Source: an uncultured bacterium
Lineage (GTDB): Bacteria > Bacillota > Clostridia > Oscillospirales > Acutalibacteraceae
Direction of reading: 5' to 3'
DNA length: 29,304 nt
Assembly: GCA_934875675.1 (NCBI GenBank)
Contig: CAKXIK010000036.1
Span: 1 to 29,304, forward strand
Below the pieces are notes generated by a model that did not search any database, was not told the DNA's origin, and was given only the letters and a program-made list of their open reading frames with translations. The translations under genes were made by a program, and so were the position numbers. Shown here piece after piece: positions 24,552-29,304 of the stretch; positions within the stretch are counted from its first letter, which is position 1; every line of letters starts with the position of its first letter.

Positions 24552-25835
24552 ATGAAACAGAGTATTTTTAGGAAAGTCCTGGCTATTTCGCTATCACTGC
24601 TAATGGCTGTTGCTACTGCAGCCTGCGGCCAGACCTCACCCGCATCATCTCAGGCACAGACGAATTCCCAGACCTCCGGCACCACAAGCACCGCGGAGAA
24701 AAAAGCGCATACCATCAAAATTCTTGGCAAGGATCGCCGCGATAACCTGATTCTTGTCAAGGATCGCGAAGATTACCCAGTGTGGCAAGAGTTTGCAAAA
24801 TATATCAAGGATGAAGCAAATATTACACTGGACTTTGAACTGGTTCCCAAAGAACAGTATGAAACCACGATCCAGTCCCGCATGGCCGCTGCAAATGATC
24901 TGCCGGACATCGTTAACCTGACTCCGGTCAGCGATTCAAGTGCGATCGGTTACGGAAAAGTGGGCACCATTATTGATTTGAAGGCAGCAATTGACCAGTA
25001 CAGCAACGGCAACACCCTGAACATGTGGAACAAGTATTGGCCCGAGGCGACTAAGCGAATCACTGCTTCCGACGGAAAAATTTACTGGTATCCGAGTCTT
25101 GCCTTCGGTACTGTAGACGGAAAGACCGTTAACAGTGGATTCTCCGTTTTGTGTCGGTTTGATTGGCTGGATAAGCTGAAACTGTCGGAGCCGACCACGA
25201 TTGATGCTCTTTATGATGTATTAAAGGCATTTCAGGATCAGGATGCCAACGGAAACGGACAGAAGGACGAAATCGCCTTGATTGATTTCGATAATTTTGA
25301 TAACGGGATTGCACAGGCATTTGGCTTGTCCAATCAGCTCGTCGGCATTAACCAGAAGGAAAACAAAGCAGTTTCTCCGTGGTATCAGGATGGCATCAAG
25401 GATTACATCGCCTTCATGAAAAAATTGGTTGATAATGGCCTGATCGATCAGTCTCTGATTGGTGCCAGCAGTGATGCCAAGAGCCAGCGTATCAACGAAA
25501 ACAAAGCATCTCTGATTCAAGGATATCTGACTGATTATTGGGACGGGCAGGGCGTCACTGCGGAAAAGGCCGAGTATGTCGGTGTGTTCCCAAAGACTTC
25601 CTATGACATGGCTTATGTGATTGAATTTGCGGCGCTCGTGTATCAAAAGTATGCGGTCACCAAAAACTGCAAGGACGTGGAAGGTGCGGTTGCACTGTTT
25701 GACTGCATTTATTCGGATAAATATGCAGAACTGAGCAACTACGGTGTAGAGGGTGTTACATTTAAGGTTGTGAAGATGGCCGCAAGATTTCGCTGGTTCC
25801 GTCCACAGAACAAGAAGAATATGACACAAAGCTGA
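24552..25835 (+). CDS. Extracellular solute-binding lipoprotein, N-terminal part before a frameshift
   Basis: Substrate-capturing lipoprotein of the transporter. A lipoprotein signal peptide ends in VATAAC with Cys25 as the lipidated residue. A Ser/Thr/Gln linker follows, then the LipO-type binding fold, including LPDIVNLTPVSDS and KIYWYPSLAFG. DQDANGNGQKDE (229-240) is the EF-hand-like loop common in this subgroup. The start is the ATG at 24552, 5 bases after AGGAGG. The frame is correct to GVTFKVV and then shifts at 25768-25774, giving about 20 unrelated residues to the stop at 25835. Restoring one base (GTGAAG to GTGGAAG) reads VVEDGRKISLVPSTEQEEY and joins the next fragment. Confidence 0.88.
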   Translation: MKQSIFRKVLAISLSLLMAVATAACGQTSPASSQAQTNSQTSGTTSTAEKKAHTIKILGKDRRDNLILVKDREDYPVWQEFAKYIKDEANITLDFELVPKEQYETTIQSRMAAANDLPDIVNLTPVSDSSAIGYGKVGTIIDLKAAIDQYSNGNTLNMWNKYWPEATKRITASDGKIYWYPSLAFGTVDGKTVNSGFSVLCRFDWLDKLKLSEPTTIDALYDVLKAFQDQDANGNGQKDEIALIDFDNFDNGIAQAFGLSNQLVGINQKENKAVSPWYQDGIKDYIAFMKKLVDNGLIDQSLIGASSDAKSQRINENKASLIQGYLTDYWDGQGVTAEKAEYVGVFPKTSYDMAYVIEFAALVYQKYAVTKNCKDVEGAVALFDCIYSDKYAELSNYGVEGVTFKVVKMAARFRWFRPQNKKNMTQS

Positions 25836-25849
25836 TTCAGGGTCATTCG

Positions 25850-26143
25850 TTGTTTGGCCACGCAGTTTTGCCGGTTGTGAACATTCAGGAAAAATGGACG
25901 GATCAACTGCTGAAGAACATTACCGAAAGAATGCTGAAAGCGAACCAGCTCGTACAGGATAAGGACAACGTGTATTCAACCAGTCCGCAGCTGGCTCTTG
26001 CAACGGATGAAGAATTGGAAACGGTTAATACTTATGCGACTACTGTTGAAACTTATTCAAAAGAGTTGCTCACCAACTTGATTTTAGGCAGAGAGTCTAT
26101 GGATAACTGGGGTACATATATTGCAAAACTCAAAGATCTTTGA
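25850..26143 (+). pseudogene. Solute-binding lipoprotein, C-terminal part after the frameshift
   Basis: The C-terminal 110 or so residues of the binding protein, open in the other frame from about 25775. It reads LVPSTEQEEYDTKLIQGHSLFGHAV across the nominal start and ends NWGTYIAKLKDL, the usual type of C-terminal helix (DNWDxYI) for these proteins. There is no ribosome binding site before it, so it is not a separate gene. The rejoined protein, 24552-26143 with one base restored, is 530 residues, typical for LipO-type binding proteins. Confidence 0.85.
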
Positions 26144-26204
26144 TTGGATAAACTAATAGAGGTTTATCAAGCACAGCATGACCGGTTTATGAATAACTAA
26201 TCAT

Positions 26205-26260
26205 TAAAAAAGAGTCAACAAGCGCATTTTCTATCAAATGCACTTGCTGACTCAAGTTTA
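26205..26260 (+). terminator. Hairpin terminator after the binding-protein gene
   Basis: GAGTCA-a-CAAG-c-GCATTT (26212-26229) pairs with AAATGC-a-CTTG-c-TGACTC (26236-26253), with two internal mismatches. It has an A run before it and AAGTTT after it. It separates the transporter unit from the two-component genes. Confidence 0.68.
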
Positions 26261-26265
26261 TAAAG

Positions 26266-26301
26266 TTGCATTTTCAGCTTTTTGTAATATAGTAATATAA
26301 T
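26266..26301 (+). promoter_or_regulatory. Candidate promoter of the two-component system
   Basis: TTGCAT (26266-26271), 16 bases, TATAGT (26288-26293). A perfect TATAAT at 26296-26301 with a weak -35 is an alternative. About 100 bases before the kinase start. Confidence 0.4.
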
Positions 26302-26397
26302 AGAATAGAAATAAACATATTTTTGTTAATTAGGTTATACAGAAAACCAATAGTGAGAATATTCCTGCACAGAACGGAAGAACGGGAGGGAAAATCT

Positions 26398-28086
26398 TTG
26401 CTTGAAAAAAATGTTCTGCACAGCAAAACTTTTCGAAGGCTTTTTCTCTCCTATTTCTTGTTGCTGTTGGTTTTGATTGTGATTATTGCAACTGTCAGCT
26501 TTTCAAATTATGCGGCAGATTATCGAGAAAATATTAACAGGAAAAGTCAGGAAGATGTGGACAGGATCAGTTATCTGGTCGAAAGCCAGCTGTTGGAACT
26601 CAGAAATATTAACACCCGGATCCAGAAACTTTCATGGGTCAACAAATACTATGCAGGATGGAATATGTTAGGAGAAGAGTTCAGCGCCCTGAGGAAAAAA
26701 GAAATTACAAGTGAAATTTCCCTTTATGTAGGCAGCGGAACTACTATTCAGGAACTTGCCCTCCTTTTTCCCGCACAGGACACCGTGGTTTCGCCAAACG
26801 GGTGGACAAAAATATCAGAATATCTTTCCATGAGAAGAGTATCTGATACGGCGGTGCAAAACCAGATTATTAACAGGATTTATCATGGAAAGGATTTAAC
26901 AGAGCTTCCACAAATAGAGGAGGCATACCAATACGATGGCAGAATCGTGATTTCGTGCCCGGTGGAACAAATTGCGGAACCGCGGGTGTATTCCATTTTT
27001 ATCATTAACAAACAATGGTTGATGCAGTCTGTTTTGAAGAATATGCCGTCCAATTTATGCAGCTTTTGCATCTATGCCGTGCAGACACAGGCGGAGGTAC
27101 TGAGCGTTGTGCAGAATTCTCCTAAAACAAAAAAGACTTCTATTACAGTGAAATCCTCCGGCTTTCTGGACTGGAATTATGAGTTCGTATTTGATGATTC
27201 TCTTAACGGGATTCCTGCAAATCAGCTGTATTCCCAGATGTTGTTGTTTTGCGGCATTCTTGTTCTCGGATTTCTGCTTTCCGGACTGATTGCAATGCTG
27301 ACGTATCGCCCTATCGGCAGACTGGTGCACAGGGTATCCACGCAGCAACCGATGGAGTCTTCCGATTACAATGCTATTGAGCAGGCGTTTGACCGACTGG
27401 AACATGAAAATTTTGCCATGCAGCTTAATTTGGAACAATTGCAGACAATCAAACTGGACTATTTTCATCTTCAGATCCGTCCGCATTTTTTTTTGAATTG
27501 TCTGAATATTGTTTATAACATGGCTCAGCTGAAAAATTATGCGTCCATTCAGAGATTCATACTGGTAATTTCCGATTATATGCGGTATCTGTTTGCGAAT
27601 GATATGAATCCTGTGCGCGTAAAAGAAGAAGTTGAACATATCCGCAAATATCTCGAAATTCAGGAGATTCGTCGTCTTTCTCCGGCAAACTACACCATTG
27701 AAGCTGAACCGGAAACAGAGGATTTTCTGATTCCGCCGCTGTTGTTGCAGACTTTTGTGGAAAATGCGGTTAAAAGTATTCAAATCTCTAACCGCGAAAA
27801 CAGCAGTCTGGAGGTTCGGGTTAAAACAGCGGAAAGTCCGGATGGTACGATATTGGTAATGACAGTTGAAGACAATGGTATCGGTTTTTCTTCCGAAGTT
27901 CTGCAGAGTTTGGATCGGTTTGAAACAGTTCCGCAGGAGAACGGTCGAAGAAGAATCGGAATCCAAAATTCGATCCAGCGCCTGAAGTTAATGTATGAGG
28001 AAAAGGTTCAGATTAGTTTTAGCAATAAGGAAAGCGGTGGCGCGATGGTTAGTATCCGAATTCCAGAGGCTCGCATGAAGAAATAG
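26398..28086 (+). CDS. Sensor histidine kinase, YesM-like (HisKA_7TM-less, His_kinase/HATPase type)
   Basis: A 562-residue membrane sensor kinase. The first transmembrane helix (about 14-36) is followed by an extracellular sensing domain of about 245 residues, a second helix (about 281-302), a linker, and the His_kinase (PF06580) box QIRPHFFLNCLN with phospho-acceptor His363. The usual form is QINPHFLYNTLN, so this is a divergent version. The ATP-binding domain shows LLLQTFVENAVKS (about 449-461), VEDNGIGF (about 489-496) and RRIGIQNSIQRLKLMY. The start is TTG at 26398, with GGGAGGG 7 bases upstream. It is paired with the response regulator 44 bases downstream. It probably senses an oligosaccharide or the loaded binding protein. 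Confidence 0.92.
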   Translation: MLEKNVLHSKTFRRLFLSYFLLLLVLIVIIATVSFSNYAADYRENINRKSQEDVDRISYLVESQLLELRNINTRIQKLSWVNKYYAGWNMLGEEFSALRKKEITSEISLYVGSGTTIQELALLFPAQDTVVSPNGWTKISEYLSMRRVSDTAVQNQIINRIYHGKDLTELPQIEEAYQYDGRIVISCPVEQIAEPRVYSIFIINKQWLMQSVLKNMPSNLCSFCIYAVQTQAEVLSVVQNSPKTKKTSITVKSSGFLDWNYEFVFDDSLNGIPANQLYSQMLLFCGILVLGFLLSGLIAMLTYRPIGRLVHRVSTQQPMESSDYNAIEQAFDRLEHENFAMQLNLEQLQTIKLDYFHLQIRPHFFLNCLNIVYNMAQLKNYASIQRFILVISDYMRYLFANDMNPVRVKEEVEHIRKYLEIQEIRRLSPANYTIEAEPETEDFLIPPLLLQTFVENAVKSIQISNRENSSLEVRVKTAESPDGTILVMTVEDNGIGFSSEVLQSLDRFETVPQENGRRRIGIQNSIQRLKLMYEEKVQISFSNKESGGAMVSIRIPEARMKK

Positions 28087-28130
28087 TTCGATCGGTTCGC
28101 GTGTTTCATCATAAAAGAGGAGAAATGCCG

Positions 28131-29243
28131 ATGAATGTTTTGTTGGTCGACGATGATTATTTTGTGTTGAAGGGATTGCAGCAGGGGATTGAGTGGAAAA
28201 CAATCGGAGTTGATACCATCTATACGGCAGAAAACATTCAGCAGGCAAAATCGATTTTGCAGGACAACACGGTTGATGTGATAGTCTGCGATATTGAGAT
28301 GCCGAACGGAAGCGGACTGGATTTGCTGAAATGGATCCGGGAGCGCAGATATTATACCATTAATATTTTTTTGACCAGCTATGCCCAATTTGAATATGCA
28401 AAGCAGGCGATTGAGCTAGGCAGCTTTGATTATTATCTCAAGCCTATTGCCTATGAACAACTCACTGAGGTGTTGCGACGTGCTTGTCAAAAAAGTGCGG
28501 AACAAAAACAGCAGCGGCTGTATTTTGCGTTCGGGGAGCAGTGGGTGAAAAATGAACAGATTCGACGCAATGCCTTTTTTCAGACACTTCTTTCGGACAA
28601 TTTGTCAGATGCACAGTTGTGGAAACAGGTGGAGGACACCGGGGTGGACTTCTCTTCCAAAACCGGGTTTCGTATTTTGTATGTCGATTTCATTTTAAAA
28701 CCAGAAAATAAAAATCTTGAAAAAAATCTTCTTGCCTATGGGCTACAAAATATCGTTGCAGAACTCTTTGTTTCGTCCGGAACAGCAAAGTCAATCGGTG
28801 GAATTGCGGGAGGAAAAAATCAGTGGTATCTTTTGTTGGAAACAACATCCCCAAATGATGATCTGTGTCTGCTGAAAGCCAATGAACTACTTAACACGAT
28901 CAATCAATATCTGACCAGTGAAATTAAATGCGTTCTCTCTAATCAAATTTCACTCCAACAGGTTGGGACTACAGCGATAGAACTTAACTGCATTGCGCAA
29001 AATCAGGTGTCTACCCCAAATGGTGTTTTTGCCCAGTGGAAAAACCGGCATACTCAAGCATCGATAGAATATCAAAAACCAAATGCACCTTACTGGGAAG
29101 AACTGCTCAAAACAGAGCAGGAAAAAGCGCTGACGGAAGCAATAGAACGGTATTTGGATCAGACCGCACAATCCAACGAATTAGACAGTTTGACGCTACA
29201 CAAATTTTATTATGATTTTCTTCAGATTCTGCGTTGTAAATAG
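28131..29243 (+). CDS. Response regulator, YesN-like, lacking the AraC DNA-binding domain
   Basis: A 370-residue protein. The receiver domain (1-120) has the acidic pocket Asp7-Asp9, the phospho-acceptor Asp54 in VCDIEMPNG, Thr82 in FLTSYAQ and Lys104 in YYLKPI. A middle region like that of YesN-type regulators follows. YesN proteins normally end in two AraC-type helix-turn-helices, giving about 500-540 residues; here the frame stops at 29243 after FLQILRCK. All three forward frames close before 29304, so the DNA-binding part is absent or very disrupted. The start is the ATG at 28131, with GAGGAG 8 bases upstream. It is the partner of the upstream kinase. As written it could not bind DNA by the usual domain. 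Confidence 0.87.
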   Translation: MNVLLVDDDYFVLKGLQQGIEWKTIGVDTIYTAENIQQAKSILQDNTVDVIVCDIEMPNGSGLDLLKWIRERRYYTINIFLTSYAQFEYAKQAIELGSFDYYLKPIAYEQLTEVLRRACQKSAEQKQQRLYFAFGEQWVKNEQIRRNAFFQTLLSDNLSDAQLWKQVEDTGVDFSSKTGFRILYVDFILKPENKNLEKNLLAYGLQNIVAELFVSSGTAKSIGGIAGGKNQWYLLLETTSPNDDLCLLKANELLNTINQYLTSEIKCVLSNQISLQQVGTTAIELNCIAQNQVSTPNGVFAQWKNRHTQASIEYQKPNAPYWEELLKTEQEKALTEAIERYLDQTAQSNELDSLTLHKFYYDFLQILRCK

Positions 29244-29304
29244 ATATGACCCATCTACCCGAAAAAAAAAGATATGGTAACAATCGCATTTTAAAGCCTT
29301 AGAC

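Overview
The window looks like chromosomal DNA from a low-to-moderate GC Gram-positive anaerobe of the Clostridia, most likely the Ruminococcaceae/Oscillospiraceae group. This is inference from gene content: strong GGAGG-type ribosome binding sites, a UPF0237 ACT protein with UPF0210, a DUF6472-like Cys-rich mini-protein, a CIRCE site at an Hsp20 gene, a Ser/Asp/Thr linker before an NPxTG-type wall anchor, and an LplB/YtcP/lipoprotein transporter beside a YesM/YesN-type two-component system.

Layout. 1-12.7 kb is housekeeping and accessory: a GNAT acetyltransferase; a RmlD-like SDR (minus); an Hsp20 chaperone (minus) with a CIRCE operator over its promoter; a HEAT-repeat protein (minus); a DUF2752 membrane protein with a one-base frameshift and a DUF4234 membrane protein sharing a good sigma-A promoter; a small membrane protein overlapping a DUF6472-like protein; an aldo/keto reductase; a secreted membrane-anchored C39-like cysteine protease (minus); UPF0210 behind its ACT-domain partner (minus); a PHP-family histidinol-phosphatase-like enzyme; an Xre regulator carrying a 17-residue repeat and two duplicated hydrophobic segments; and an unrecognised 139-residue protein (minus). 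Most transcription units end in clear hairpin terminators.

12.7-29.2 kb is a polysaccharide-use locus. A gene of about 2,120 codons on the minus strand (12755-19115) encodes a secreted, wall-anchored enzyme: signal peptide, LamG-like domain, four CBM_4_9-like modules, a heparinase II/III-like lyase domain, a further beta-sandwich, and an NPATG anchor. It is split into three reading frames by two one-base losses. A gene-poor stretch with hairpins and a decayed transposase (about 19.2-21.0 kb) separates it from a plus-strand cluster: an FAD-dependent oxidoreductase with an in-frame TAA, two ABC sugar permeases, a lipoprotein solute-binding protein with a one-base frameshift, a YesM-type sensor kinase and a response regulator without the usual AraC-type DNA-binding domain.

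How it would work if intact (inference): the surface lyase cuts a uronate-containing polysaccharide, the lipoprotein and permeases import the oligosaccharides using an ATPase encoded elsewhere, and the kinase/regulator pair induces the locus. The striking point is the concentration of lesions in this locus, which means either real decay or consensus errors in the assembly. I found no tRNA, rRNA, CRISPR array or riboswitch that I could support.
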